A stretch of 64,000 nt of DNA from Bin87 sp034423575 (GTDB lineage: Bacteria; Chloroflexota; Dehalococcoidia; Lucifugimonadales; UBA3495). Each line of letters opens with the position of its first letter. The stretch's first letter is position 1. The notes under the pieces were generated by a model. The model saw only the letters and a list, made by a program, of their open reading frames with translations. It had not been told where the DNA came from and ran no database searches. The stretch covers positions 1-64,000 of the forward strand of contig DAOUIF010000041.1 of NCBI GenBank assembly GCA_034423575.1. The letters are read 5' to 3'. Made by a program: the position numbers and the translations under genes. Shown here in pieces: positions 35,413 through 44,391 of the stretch.

Positions 35413-36396
35413 CTACCTCTGACCCTGCAGCCAGCGAGCCACTTCCTTGGCGTGATAGGAGATGATGATATCCGCGCCAGCGCGCCGAATGGCCGTCAGC
35501 AATTCCATAGTCACCGGTTGTTCGTCAATCCAGCCCGCGCGCGACGCCGCTTTCACCATCGAGTACTCGCCGCTCACGTTGTACGCCGCCAGCGGGTAGT
35601 CGTACCGCTCCCGGGCTTCCTTGATCACGTCCATGTACGCCATGGCCGGCTTGACCATGACAATGTCCGCGCCCTCCGCGATGTCTGACTCGATCTCACG
35701 CATGGCCATGCGGCGGTTTGCCGGGTCCATCTGGTAGCTGCGCCGGTCACCGAACTGAGGGGTAGAATCGGCGGCGACGCGGAAGGGGCCGTAGAACGAC
35801 GAGGCGTACTTGGCAGCGTAGCCCATGATCGGCGTGTCGTCGTAGCCGTGGGCGTCCAGTGTCTCCCGGATCGCCCGCACCTGCCCGTCCATCATCGAGG
35901 ACGGCGCGACCATGTCGGCTCCCGCCTGCACCTGCGTCAGTGCGGAGCGGGCCAGCAGTTCCAGCGTGGTGTCGTTGTCGATCCGATCGCCGTGAATGAC
36001 CCCGCAATGGCCGTGGTCGGTGTACTCGCACAGGCACACGTCGCCGATAACCATCAGGCCCGGGGCCCGTTCCTTGATGGTGCGCGTCGCCTCCTGGATG
36101 ATCCCCTCGGGGTCGTAGGCGCCGCTGCCCACGCCGTCCTTCTCCGGCGGCAGGCCGAACAGCAACACCGATGGTATGCCCAACTCAACCACCTCGTCGA
36201 TCTCTTCTCCCAGGCGGTCGATAGAGGTGTGAAAACACCCTGGCATCGGCTCGATCTCTTCCCGAATGTTCTCGCCGTGAGTCACGAACATCGGGTAGAT
36301 GAAGTTAGCCGCGCTGATACGGGTCTCCCGCACCATATCGCGTACCGGCGCTTTTTCCCGGAGCCGGCGCATGCGCAGATCGGGGTGCTTCAGCAT
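35413..36396 (-). CDS. hemB: 5-aminolevulinate dehydratase (porphobilinogen synthase), zinc type
   Basis: The 327-aa enzyme condenses two 5-aminolevulinates to porphobilinogen. The zinc cysteines C121, C123 and C131 are visible in DVCLCEYTDHGHCG, marking the zinc-dependent class, and the Schiff-base lysines lie in MGYAAKYASSFYGPFR and MVKPAMAYMD. ATG 36394-36396 was chosen for its GAGGAGGGA box. It overlaps nothing and follows the cobA-hemD fusion by 11 nt. Confidence 0.95.
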   Translation of the reverse strand: MLKHPDLRMRRLREKAPVRDMVRETRISAANFIYPMFVTHGENIREEIEPMPGCFHTSIDRLGEEIDEVVELGIPSVLLFGLPPEKDGVGSGAYDPEGIIQEATRTIKERAPGLMVIGDVCLCEYTDHGHCGVIHGDRIDNDTTLELLARSALTQVQAGADMVAPSSMMDGQVRAIRETLDAHGYDDTPIMGYAAKYASSFYGPFRVAADSTPQFGDRRSYQMDPANRRMAMREIESDIAEGADIVMVKPAMAYMDVIKEARERYDYPLAAYNVSGEYSMVKAASRAGWIDEQPVTMELLTAIRRAGADIIISYHAKEVARWLQGQR

Positions 36397-36407
36397 GATG
36401 TCCCTCC

Positions 36408-37964
36408 TCACACTCGGCGAGTGGCGGCAGCGGTCTGTCCGCCGGTGAAGTGGCCGGCCAACGCGTCGGCGAGCCCTTCCACGTTGTGTTCTGCGGCGAT
36501 GATGTCAACGGTCAGTCCCATTTCGGCAGCCGTTGTGGCCGTGATCGGGCCGATGCACGCGATGACGCTGGACGCCAGCAAATGGCGCTCGTCGCCCAGG
36601 ATGTCCAGCAGGTTCCGCACCGTTGACGAACTGGTGAAGGTTACCACATCGATGCCCCGCTTAAATGCCGCCCGCACTTTCTCTTCGATCCCTTCCGGCC
36701 GCACGTTGCGATATGCTGGTACTCGCCGCACGTCGGCACCCAGCGCCTCCAGTCCGGTCGCCAATGCATCCCGACCGATGACCGAGCCCGGCAGTATCGC
36801 CAGCCGTCCCTCCCACTCCAGACCCGACAACTCGGCGATCACTTCCTCTGACACCGAGCGTTTCGGTATGAAGTCGGGCTCAATCCCGCGTTCCCGCAGA
36901 GCTCGCGCCGTAGCCGGCCCGATGGCTCCTATCGTAGCGCCGGCGAAGTACCGGGCGTCTTTCCCCTGCGCGCGTAATCTGTCCCAGACGTACTCAACCG
37001 AGTTGACACTGGCAAATATCGTCCAGCGCCCAGAAACGTCCTCTGTATTTTCGAGGGCCCGGTCGATCTCTTCGTAATCATCCAGCGGCCCGATCTCGAT
37101 TGACGGTAGCTCCACCGCTTCCGCTCCCAGATCGCTCAGCAGCTCGATGAGCCGTGACGCCTGCGTGCGGGACCTGGTTACCAGCACGCGCTTGCCCCAC
37201 AGAGGCCGCCGGTCGAACCAGCCGATTTCCTCCCGCAGTCGGGCCACCTCTCCGATGATGGCGATCACCGGCGCGCCGATCCCAGCCGCTTTGCCTCGCT
37301 CGGCGATGTCTGCCAGCGTTCCCGTGACCGTCCGCTGTCTGCTCCAGGTTCCCCATTGCACCAGTGCGGCCGGGGTGTCTCCGGACATGCCGTGGGCCTG
37401 GAGCGTCGCCGAGATGCCGGGGAGCGCTGCCCAGCCCATCAGCGTTACCAGCGTGCCACCCGTTTTGGCCAGCGCCGCCCAATCCGTTGTGGTCTCGCCC
37501 TTGCTGGGGTCTTCGCTGCCGGTGACAATCGTTACCGCGGTGGACACGCCACGATGGGTGACCGGAATGCCAGCATACGCCGCCGCGGCCACTGCCGACG
37601 TGACCCCCGGCACTACCTCAAAGGGGACGCCCGCCTCGGCCAGGGCCTGCGCTTCTTCACCTCCCCGGCCAAAAACGAACGGATCGCCGCCCTTGAGCCT
37701 GACCACAGATTTACCGGCTGACCCTTCCGATGCCAGCAGCCGGTTGATCTCCGTCTGGGTCAGCGCCTGTCGGCCCCGTTCTTTGCCAACGAAAACCCGC
37801 TCCGCCGACGCCGGCGCCAGCGCCAGCAGGGCAGGGTCGAGCAATCGGTCATACACCACCACGTCCGCGCCGGCTAACACCTGGCCACCCTTGACGGTGA
37901 GCAGGCCCGGGTCGCCGGGGCCGGCTCCAACCAGATAAACTTTGCCCAGCTTCACAGCGCTCAC
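36408..37964 (-). CDS. cobA-hemD: Fused uroporphyrinogen-III C-methyltransferase / uroporphyrinogen-III synthase
   Basis: The 518-aa fusion has an SUMT domain (about 1-245: VYLVGAGPGDPGLLTVKG, VVRLKGGDPFVFGRGGEE, GVTSAVAAAAYAGIPVTHRG) and a HemD domain (about 255-518: VLVTRSRTQASRLIELLSDLGAEAVELPSI, VTFTSSSTVRNLL). HemD closes hydroxymethylbilane to uroporphyrinogen III, and SUMT methylates it to precorrin-2, the siroheme/B12 branch. GTG 37962-37964 overlaps the hemC stop (GTGA), which decides the start; longer frames run inside hemC. Confidence 0.93.
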   Translation of the reverse strand: MSAVKLGKVYLVGAGPGDPGLLTVKGGQVLAGADVVVYDRLLDPALLALAPASAERVFVGKERGRQALTQTEINRLLASEGSAGKSVVRLKGGDPFVFGRGGEEAQALAEAGVPFEVVPGVTSAVAAAAYAGIPVTHRGVSTAVTIVTGSEDPSKGETTTDWAALAKTGGTLVTLMGWAALPGISATLQAHGMSGDTPAALVQWGTWSRQRTVTGTLADIAERGKAAGIGAPVIAIIGEVARLREEIGWFDRRPLWGKRVLVTRSRTQASRLIELLSDLGAEAVELPSIEIGPLDDYEEIDRALENTEDVSGRWTIFASVNSVEYVWDRLRAQGKDARYFAGATIGAIGPATARALRERGIEPDFIPKRSVSEEVIAELSGLEWEGRLAILPGSVIGRDALATGLEALGADVRRVPAYRNVRPEGIEEKVRAAFKRGIDVVTFTSSSTVRNLLDILGDERHLLASSVIACIGPITATTAAEMGLTVDIIAAEHNVEGLADALAGHFTGGQTAAATRRV

Positions 37965-38890
37965 GGTCCGGGTTGGTTGACCAGCAGCCCCGCGGCTCCC
38001 TGTTCCCGCATCACTCGCCACCCCTCCGCAGCAAGTCCGAGCGGATCAGAAGACGCTCCCATCACGGTGACGCGGTACGTGGTCGAGCCATCGGGCGCTG
38101 CCATGAACACCGTCAGCCGCAGCGAGTCACTACCGCCGAACTCCGCGTATGCTCCCACCGGAACCTGGCAGCCACCGCCCAGAGCCTCCAGGAAGGCCCG
38201 TTCGGCCCTTACCGCCGCGGTCGTCGGCGCATGGTCGGCCGACGTAACCAACTCGGCGGTTCGTTCGTCGTCCGCCCGTATCTCCACTGCCATCGCGCCC
38301 TGGCCCGGCGGAGGGACAAATTCCTCGGGGGCCAGGTACTCCGTTATCACATCGGACATTCCCATCCGATCCAGGCCGGCCACCGCTATAACCGTGCCGT
38401 CGCATTCGTCGCCGGCTGCCTTGCGCAGCCGCGTGTCCACATTGCCCCGGATGGGCACAATGTCCAGGTCCGGACGCCGTTCCGCGATCTGTGCCTGCCG
38501 TCTCGGGCTGCTGGTGCCGATCTTCGCGCCTGCCGGAAATTCGTCCAGAGTCGTCCCAAGGTGTGACACCAGGGCATCCCGGGGATCAGCCCGCTCCAGC
38601 ACGGCGCCCAGGGCCATGCCCGGCGGCAGCACGGTGGGCATGTCCTTGAGGCTGTGCACCGCCAGGTCGATCTCGCCGGTTTCCAGCCGGCGCTCGATCT
38701 CCTTGACGAAAACCCCCAAGCCCATGCCGGCCAGCGGTGCGGTCTGGTTGGCGTCGCCCTGCGTCGTAACCGTGACGACTTCAAAGTTAACGTTGGGATG
38801 AGCCTCGCGCAGGACCGCCAGGGTCAGCTCGGTTTGGATCAGCGCCAAGCGACTGCCCCGGGTGCCTACCCGAACCGTGACGCCAGCCAT
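37961..38890 (-). CDS. hemC: Hydroxymethylbilane synthase (porphobilinogen deaminase)
   Basis: The 309-aa enzyme polymerises four porphobilinogens. The family start VRVGTRGSRLALIQTELTLAVLREAHP, GVFVKEIERRLETGEIDLAVHSLKDMP and the dipyrromethane-cofactor cysteine in LGGGCQVPVGAYAE are all present. ATG 38888-38890 is 18 nt downstream of hemA. It overlaps the cobA-hemD start by 4 nt. Confidence 0.96.
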   Translation of the reverse strand: MAGVTVRVGTRGSRLALIQTELTLAVLREAHPNVNFEVVTVTTQGDANQTAPLAGMGLGVFVKEIERRLETGEIDLAVHSLKDMPTVLPPGMALGAVLERADPRDALVSHLGTTLDEFPAGAKIGTSSPRRQAQIAERRPDLDIVPIRGNVDTRLRKAAGDECDGTVIAVAGLDRMGMSDVITEYLAPEEFVPPPGQGAMAVEIRADDERTAELVTSADHAPTTAAVRAERAFLEALGGGCQVPVGAYAEFGGSDSLRLTVFMAAPDGSTTYRVTVMGASSDPLGLAAEGWRVMREQGAAGLLVNQPGP

Positions 38891-38907
38891 GGTTATAGTT
38901 CAGTGCG

Positions 38908-40179
38908 TCAGCGCCGGCTGCGCCGCTCGTCGTCGTTTCCGAACAGGCGAAGCGCCACGCGGTAATCGGTCGTATTGTCCCCGGATCGCAACTGGACCGT
39001 CGGCTGGTGCAGCAGTTTCTTGACCAGCGCGTTGGTCATGGCGTGTAGCCTTTCCGCCAGGGCGCTTTCCGCGTCTTCCCCGAGCATGCGCAGCGTGCGT
39101 GCGACCTCTTCGCGTCGCACTTCGTCGGCCCGCCGGCGCATTCCCACGACCAGTTCCATGGTGTCCGAGGAATGCCACCACTCGGAGAATCGGGACAGTT
39201 CGGCATCGACCAGGCGGCTTGCCTTTTTCACTTCGCCAGCCAACGCGTCCATCGAAACTTCGGCCACCTGTGCGAGAGCGTCGATGTCGAACAGCTGCGC
39301 CCGATCCAGATCGCCCACCGTCGGCTCGATGTCGCGAGGCACCGCGATGTCGATGAGCATCATCGTCTCATCGCTGCGCCGTCGGGTGAGAGCCTCGGCA
39401 ACCGTGGCCTCATCCACGACGTATCCGGGCGACCCGGTGCTGCTGATGACCAGATCCGCATCCGAGAGCGCGTCCCCCAGGTTTTCGAACGGAATCGCCA
39501 CACCTCCGAGGTCGTTCGCCAGGTCCTGCGCGCGCCAGTGGGTGCGGTTGGCCACGGTGATTTGCTGCACGCCGGCGTCGGCCAACGCCCGGGCCACCAT
39601 CCGCCCGGCGTCGCCAGCGCCGATGACCAGCGCCCGGCGGTCGTCTAGGCGGTCGAACAAGCCCCGAGCCAACTGAACGGCAGCCCGGCTCACGGATCGC
39701 GAATGCTGCCCGATGTTCGTTTCCCGATGCACCCTCCGACCGGCGCGCAGGGCGTCGTGGAATACGCGCGTCAGGGGGCTCTTGGTGAAACCTCCCTGGC
39801 TGGCGACGCTGAACGCCGCCCGCACTTGCCCAAGGATCTGTCGCTCGCCAACGATCATCGATTCCAGGCCGCTGGCCACGCGGAACAAGTGAGAAACGCA
39901 GTCCGATTCCCATAGCTGATAGATGTGTCGTTCCAGATCCGGGCCGGGCACTCCGGAATAGCCGATCAGGAAGTCGCCAACACGACCCACCAGACCGATA
40001 TCGTCCGGATCGTAGGTGTAAACCTCGGTGCGGTTGCATGTGGAAACGATAACCGATTGCGGAACGTACTCCGCCAACTGCGCCAGCGCGTCGGGCAGCT
40101 GATCCCGCTCCACGCTGAGCCGCTCGCGCAACTCCACCGGGGCCGTCCGGTGGTCCAGGCCCAGTACCAGGAGACTCAA
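38908..40179 (-). CDS. hemA: Glutamyl-tRNA reductase
   Basis: The 423-aa enzyme reduces glutamyl-tRNA to glutamate-1-semialdehyde, the committed C5-pathway step. The N-terminus LLVLGLDHRTAPVELRERL, the nucleophile in IVSTCNRTEVYTY, and the NADPH fold ALVIGAGDAGRMVARALADAG are visible. The TTG at 40177-40179 overlaps the stop of the upstream precorrin-2 dehydrogenase gene and aligns with the family start; earlier residues would lie inside that gene. Length is typical. Confidence 0.94.
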   Translation of the reverse strand: MSLLVLGLDHRTAPVELRERLSVERDQLPDALAQLAEYVPQSVIVSTCNRTEVYTYDPDDIGLVGRVGDFLIGYSGVPGPDLERHIYQLWESDCVSHLFRVASGLESMIVGERQILGQVRAAFSVASQGGFTKSPLTRVFHDALRAGRRVHRETNIGQHSRSVSRAAVQLARGLFDRLDDRRALVIGAGDAGRMVARALADAGVQQITVANRTHWRAQDLANDLGGVAIPFENLGDALSDADLVISSTGSPGYVVDEATVAEALTRRRSDETMMLIDIAVPRDIEPTVGDLDRAQLFDIDALAQVAEVSMDALAGEVKKASRLVDAELSRFSEWWHSSDTMELVVGMRRRADEVRREEVARTLRMLGEDAESALAERLHAMTNALVKKLLHQPTVQLRSGDNTTDYRVALRLFGNDDERRSRR

Positions 40180-40895
40180 CTCACCGCCTCCGCCGCCCGC
40201 AACGCGGCACGCTTGGCGCAGCCGCCGGTCCTGCAGGCGGTCAGGTCGGGGCACATTTCAGGAAGCTCGGCGTCAAGCAGTTGCGCCAGCACGGTGTCTA
40301 CCGCTTCGTCATCGTTGCCGTTTCTAGCCATCGCCAGCAGGTCTTGAGTGATAACGCATTGCCACCGGGTGGGATCGATGATCGTCCGCCGTTCCTTGAT
40401 CACTTTGCGCGCGCGGGCGAGCACATCCGCCAGATCAGCCCACTGCAAGACCTTGTCCTCAGAGAGGGTTTCCCGCATCTTGCGAGCCAGCGCCGGGCTG
40501 GCTCCCCCCGTGGAAATCGCCAGCGTGATCGGGTCGCGTCTGACGATTGAAGGCGCTATGAAGGTGCACTGGTCGGGGTCGTCCACCACGTTCAGCAGCA
40601 CGCCCTTCTCTTCCGCTTCTTCGTAGATCTGCCGGTTCACGTGCCACACGTTGGTGGCCGCCACCGCGATGAACGCGCCGTCCAGATCACCGGGCCGGTA
40701 CTCACGTTGGATCAGGGTGATGTGTCCACGCTGGGCCGCCCGCTTGATGCCGTCGGTGCTCTGCGGGCTGATCAGCGTGATGTCGGCGCCGGCGTCCCGC
40801 AATGCGGCCAGCTTGCCCTGAGCGATGGTGCCGCCGCCCAGGATGACGCAGCGTTTGCCGGTCAGATTGAGATATACGGGGTAGTACTCTGGCAT
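40176..40895 (-). CDS. Precorrin-2 dehydrogenase / sirohydrochlorin ferrochelatase
   Basis: The 239-aa protein matches the CysG N-terminal/Met8 family: EYYPVYLNLTGKRCVILGGGTIAQGKLAALRDAGADITLISP (NAD fold), NRQIYEEAEEKGVLLNVVDDPDQCTFIAPSIVRRDPITLAISTGGASPALARKMRE with the catalytic Asp. It oxidises precorrin-2 and may insert iron to give siroheme. The C-terminal Cys-rich tail (CPDLTACRTGGCAKRAALR) is unusual. It precedes hemA with a 4-nt overlap. Confidence 0.92.
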   Translation of the reverse strand: MPEYYPVYLNLTGKRCVILGGGTIAQGKLAALRDAGADITLISPQSTDGIKRAAQRGHITLIQREYRPGDLDGAFIAVAATNVWHVNRQIYEEAEEKGVLLNVVDDPDQCTFIAPSIVRRDPITLAISTGGASPALARKMRETLSEDKVLQWADLADVLARARKVIKERRTIIDPTRWQCVITQDLLAMARNGNDDEAVDTVLAQLLDAELPEMCPDLTACRTGGCAKRAALRAAEAVS

Positions 40896-40918
40896 GGTGT
40901 TTGATTAGCAGGGGTTGG

Positions 40919-41007
40919 TCAGAATCAGGATTTTCGAGATTGCCGGATTGACATGATTGGGATGGGTAATCCGGAAAATCTTGAAATCCTGCAAATCCTG
41001 ATGCTGA
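40919..41007. repeat. Dispersed palindromic repeat R1, short copy 4
   Basis: TCAGAATCAGGATT and AATCCTGATGCTGA frame an 89-bp near-palindrome inside the haem operon, between the siroheme decarboxylase and precorrin-2 dehydrogenase genes. It could affect mRNA processing there. Confidence 0.82.
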
Positions 41008-41024
41008 CGAATGGAAATTCGGTC

Positions 41025-42119
41025 CTAGACCAGCGCCTCCGCCATTGCCTCGGCCTCTTCGGCGGTGTCCCAGAACCGTTCGTAGTCTTCCACGAAGTAG
41101 CGGACGCGCGTCTTTTTGTATTCACGGGTGCTGTAGAGCAAAAGGTTATCGGTGATCCCCGTAGCCCTGGAGATGTCGCGCCCGATCTCCTCGCATTCGT
41201 CCCTCGTCGGGGCATGAACCATGGTGAAATGGCTGTACTCCCAGTCGGGGAACGTTGGCCGTTCGTAGCAGTGGGTGACCGCCGCGTTCTCCGCCATTAT
41301 CATCCCCACTTCTTCCGACCTTTCCGGCGGAACTTTCCAGACGATCATCGCGTTGGCGCGGAACCCCGACCTGCGGTGGTACAGCACCGCGCTGAACCGG
41401 CGCATCAGCTTGCGCTCCTGGTACCCGCTCAACTGGGCGAATAGCTCCGGCACCGTCAAGCCCAGCCGCTGCGCCATGTCGTCGAACGGACGGGATACCA
41501 GCGGCAGGTCCTCCTGAGCTTCCCGGATCACCTGTTTGTCCCACTGGGTGATCTCCTGCGCCTGGTTCCAGTCACTGGCCGGCACGCGTGACTGGCCGTT
41601 GCCGTTCGGCTGACCGGAGTCGGGGTTGTAGTTGTAGGCGTCGCTGCGGCGCTTCACCATGTCGAAGTTCACGCCGATCTTGAAGAACCGGATAGTGGGC
41701 ATGATGCGGAACTCGATGGCGCTCGTCTTTTCCGCCATCCACTCCACCGTGGCCTGGAGGTCTCCGTCTGGCGGCACGGCCAGCGTGAACCACAGGTTGT
41801 AGTACGAGCCCTCCCGGGCGTAATTGTGGCTGACGCCCGGGTGCCGGTTGATGAAGATCGCTCCGGGATGCAAGTCACCATCGCCGTATGCGAAAGCCAC
41901 CAGCGTGGTCTTGTACCCCAGGCGGCGCGTGTCGAAGATCGCGCTGATCTGGCGCACCACGTTCTGCCGTTTCAACTCGGTGAGCCGCTCCAGGAGCTCG
42001 GTTTCACCGATGCCGAGTTCGTTGGCGATCTGCTGGTACGGCTCCTCAACCATGGGGAAGTTGCTCTGCACCATGTTGAGCAATTTGCGGTCGGTAATGT
42101 CCATAGATTCCGTGGTCAT
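41025..42119 (-). CDS. ahbAB: Fused siroheme decarboxylase (AhbA-AhbB / NirDL type)
   Basis: The 364-aa protein contains two Lrp/AsnC-like units: residues about 7-165 (DITDRKLLNMVQSNFPMVEEPYQQIANELG...VVRQISAIFDTRRLGYKTTLVAF) and about 190-364 (WDKQVIREAQEDLPLVSRPFDDMAQRLGLTVPELF...MRRFSAVLYHRRSGFRANAMIVW). These are the AhbA and AhbB halves, usually separate proteins of about 160 aa, which together decarboxylate siroheme to 12,18-didecarboxysiroheme. NirDL fusions for haem d1 are homologous, so the two roles cannot be separated from sequence alone. It lies directly upstream of the siroheme and haem-precursor genes. Confidence 0.87.
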   Translation of the reverse strand: MTTESMDITDRKLLNMVQSNFPMVEEPYQQIANELGIGETELLERLTELKRQNVVRQISAIFDTRRLGYKTTLVAFAYGDGDLHPGAIFINRHPGVSHNYAREGSYYNLWFTLAVPPDGDLQATVEWMAEKTSAIEFRIMPTIRFFKIGVNFDMVKRRSDAYNYNPDSGQPNGNGQSRVPASDWNQAQEITQWDKQVIREAQEDLPLVSRPFDDMAQRLGLTVPELFAQLSGYQERKLMRRFSAVLYHRRSGFRANAMIVWKVPPERSEEVGMIMAENAAVTHCYERPTFPDWEYSHFTMVHAPTRDECEEIGRDISRATGITDNLLLYSTREYKKTRVRYFVEDYERFWDTAEEAEAMAEALV

Positions 42120-42146
42120 GTCACGTCACCATCCAACGCCAGCCGG

Positions 42147-42773
42147 TCACACTGGTCGGCCATCGTTCGTGTCATTGTTCGTCGCCGCCAATCGGATGCT
42201 GTAGGCGTCAACCAGCCCCACCAGCACTCCGTCGGAGATTTCCACGACCTGCCGCAGTCGGTCCGGTTGCACGGCCTCGACCACGGCCTGTCGGAAAAAC
42301 AAGAAGGCCTGCACGCTGTCGCTCAGGGGCACGCCTCTCGCGGCCATCTCCGAACCGTATTCGTGACCCAGCATGTGGGTCTCGGACATCGTTTCGCCCT
42401 TGCGTCCGCTGCGACCCTCCAGGTCGTTCCTCAGCAGCAAGGACAGCAGCCGCCGGCCGAAAAGGCGCATCCGGTCTCTCCCTTCGGCCTGGAAACTCTC
42501 CATCCAGGATTGCTCGGCTACGTCCGCCTGGCTCAGCTTGCGCCGAATGCGACGCAGGGCCAGATCCTCCGGATCGGTGTCCGCTGCCTGGGTTCGGCCA
42601 AGCAGCGCTTCCACGTCCTCCCGCAGGAACCGGCGGTGTCCGCCCGGGGTGCGATACACCGGCAGCCGCCCGCGATCCGCCCACTGCCGAAGGGTCGCCT
42701 CGTTGATCTCCAGCGCCCGGCACACCTCTCCGAGGGACATCCAGCGCGGCGGGTTTTCTGTACTCGTAGCCAC
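42147..42773 (-). CDS. MerR/excisionase-type DNA-binding regulator
   Basis: The 208-aa protein starts with a MerR-like winged helix-turn-helix (WMSLGEVCRALEINEATLRQWADRGRLPVYRTPGGHRRFLREDVEALL). The C-terminal about 130 residues are helical and resemble the sensor-type domain seen in some HTH regulators (SLLLRNDLEGRSGRKGETMSETHMLGHEYGSEMAARGVPLSDSVQAFLFFRQAVVEAV). No Cys-rich metal site is seen. It is the first gene of the tetrapyrrole cluster, 27 nt before the siroheme decarboxylase gene, so it may regulate that operon. Confidence 0.75.
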   Translation of the reverse strand: MATSTENPPRWMSLGEVCRALEINEATLRQWADRGRLPVYRTPGGHRRFLREDVEALLGRTQAADTDPEDLALRRIRRKLSQADVAEQSWMESFQAEGRDRMRLFGRRLLSLLLRNDLEGRSGRKGETMSETHMLGHEYGSEMAARGVPLSDSVQAFLFFRQAVVEAVQPDRLRQVVEISDGVLVGLVDAYSIRLAATNNDTNDGRPV

Positions 42774-42897
42774 GTAAACCTGTGGAAATCTATGGTAATC
42801 GCGGAGCGCGATAGGTTTGCCGCAGAAATCCTAGCACAGGGAGTGCAGGTGGTCAACGCTGACACGCATTTCGAGCGCCCCCAACTTTCGTAAATCG

Positions 42898-43006
42898 TCA
42901 GAACCAGGACTTGCGGGATTTTATGATTAGTCAGGATCGGGAGGTTCCCGTCACGGAGCGGTTCCAAATCCGGACAATCCCCAAATCTTGGAAATCCTGA
43001 TGCTGA
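42898..43006. repeat. Dispersed palindromic repeat R1, copy 5
   Basis: The ends are diverged (TCAGAACCAGGACT and AATCCTGATGCTGA), but the internal GGGATTTTATGATTAGTCAGGA pattern and the right flank CCCGCCGCAAACTGG...CGCACGAG match copy 2. It lies in the 285-bp gap between the regulator and the cyclase-family gene; nothing else is visible there. Confidence 0.82.
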
Positions 43007-43058
43007 CATTCCCCCGCCGCAAACTGGACGCGCACGAGCGAATCCGGACCGCGCAGCC

Positions 43059-44009
43059 CTAGAAAATCGCGATGGGGTTAACCGGGCTGCCGGTCACGTT
43101 GCGCAGCCGCAAAGCGCCAATCGACAGCATGAACTCGTAGCGGCCGTGGCGGGCCGCTACCTCGGCGACATCCTCCAGGTTGGCGTTGTCGATCAGCCAG
43201 ACGCCCAGGTACACCAGGCAGGCGATGTGCAGCGGCGACACAATGTTTTCGTACTGGTTGGGCCGGATATCGTTGGACGTGTCCGTACCCAGCATCGCAA
43301 TCCCGCGCTCTTTGAACCAGGGCGCGCAGGCGACATGGCAGGCCACGCTGGGTTCGGTTCCCGGCACGGGACCATCAACCAGCCGACGGCGGTAGTTCCC
43401 CGTCCGCACCAGCAGAATGTCGCCCTCCTGAACCGTGACGCCGTGATCGCTCTCCGCCGCGTCGAGGTCTTCCGGCATCACCGGCGCGTCCGGCGACAGC
43501 CAGTCCACGCCGCGCACCTTGGCGATGTCCAGCAATACGCCCCGACTCACCAGTCCCTGGGCGGTCAGATCAATGGCGTGGCTCTGAGCGCCTTCCCGCG
43601 AGGTCACTACCGCCGCAGGCACGCCGTTGTACATCAGGCCGTCGTAGGAATAGTGTGACAGCGCGTCGATGTGAGTAATCGTCTGCCCATGGAACACCAT
43701 GCCGATGAATTCGGCGGCGCCCCGCCGGGAGTTGCGCCGTTCCAGCGGGTCTGTGTCCCGGCCCTCGCCGCTGTCCACCATGAACCGCTGCACCTGGTGG
43801 GTGATATCCGGCGTCATTTCCGTGGTGATGGGGCGGGCGCAGCTGACCGTTTCTCCGGTCTGCACCAAGGCTGCGGCCTGGGTCCGCTTCTCCGTTGTGA
43901 TCAGGTTCAGCGCGCCCAACTGGTCCTGCTGTCCCCAGCGCCCCCAGTTGTTTTCATCCTGATACCACGCCAGCACCTCGGCTTCTGTGGGTACTCCTGC
44001 GAAAGCCAT
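43059..44009 (-). CDS. Cyclase/kynurenine-formamidase-like metal hydrolase
   Basis: The 316-aa protein matches the cyclase family (Pfam PF04199). The metal-binding HGQTITHIDALSHY motif is visible near residue 110, and PVPGTEPSVACHVACAPWFKERGIAMLGTDTSNDI and SPLHIACLVYLGVWLIDNANL are family blocks. It probably opens or closes an amide or lactone-like ring; the substrate is unknown. ATG 44007-44009 was chosen because GGAGGG lies 4 nt upstream and an upstream ATG would place that box inside the gene. Confidence 0.87.
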   Translation of the reverse strand: MAFAGVPTEAEVLAWYQDENNWGRWGQQDQLGALNLITTEKRTQAAALVQTGETVSCARPITTEMTPDITHQVQRFMVDSGEGRDTDPLERRNSRRGAAEFIGMVFHGQTITHIDALSHYSYDGLMYNGVPAAVVTSREGAQSHAIDLTAQGLVSRGVLLDIAKVRGVDWLSPDAPVMPEDLDAAESDHGVTVQEGDILLVRTGNYRRRLVDGPVPGTEPSVACHVACAPWFKERGIAMLGTDTSNDIRPNQYENIVSPLHIACLVYLGVWLIDNANLEDVAEVAARHGRYEFMLSIGALRLRNVTGSPVNPIAIF

Positions 44010-44391
44010 TTTTCCCTCCATGGCGTGCCGCCGGCACTGACCGGCGAAGTTGCCGCGATTCTACACCAGGAACCACCACACGAAACGGGGCGAGACCAGC
44101 GAGCGCGCGTCACCGGCCTGGCGCGGAACAGCGTCAACTCGGCGCTGGTCCTGCAACTCCCGAGCGCGGGAGGCACGCAAACCGCCCGACTCAGCGGAGC
44201 GTAATATCTAATGAGCGGCAATCAAGCGGTACATATCCGAGACCTGGCCACGGGTTCCGACATACGGAGCCCGTCCAACACCATCCAATCGCCGGCTCGG
44301 TTCGCCGGCTTCACGTCTTATTGACGAGGCAGTTCCCGTCACGGGACTTCGCGAGGTTCTACCGAATACCTTCTAGCCTGGGGGATTACCA
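44010..44391. other. Intergenic region with palindromes, no gene seen
   Basis: This 382-bp divergent gap holds no convincing gene. Two palindromes are visible: GCCGGC-7 nt-GCCGGC (44291-44309) and TCCCGT-C-ACGGGA (44334-44346), the latter about 45 nt before the small zinc-ribbon gene and operator-like in form. A TTGACG (44321-44326) could be a -35 box but lacks a clear -10. Confidence 0.5.

Noticed and set aside
44281..44312. tRNA-like T-arm (GGTTCGCC)
   Set aside because: No acceptor, D or anticodon stems can be paired around it; it is a simple GCCGGC inverted repeat.
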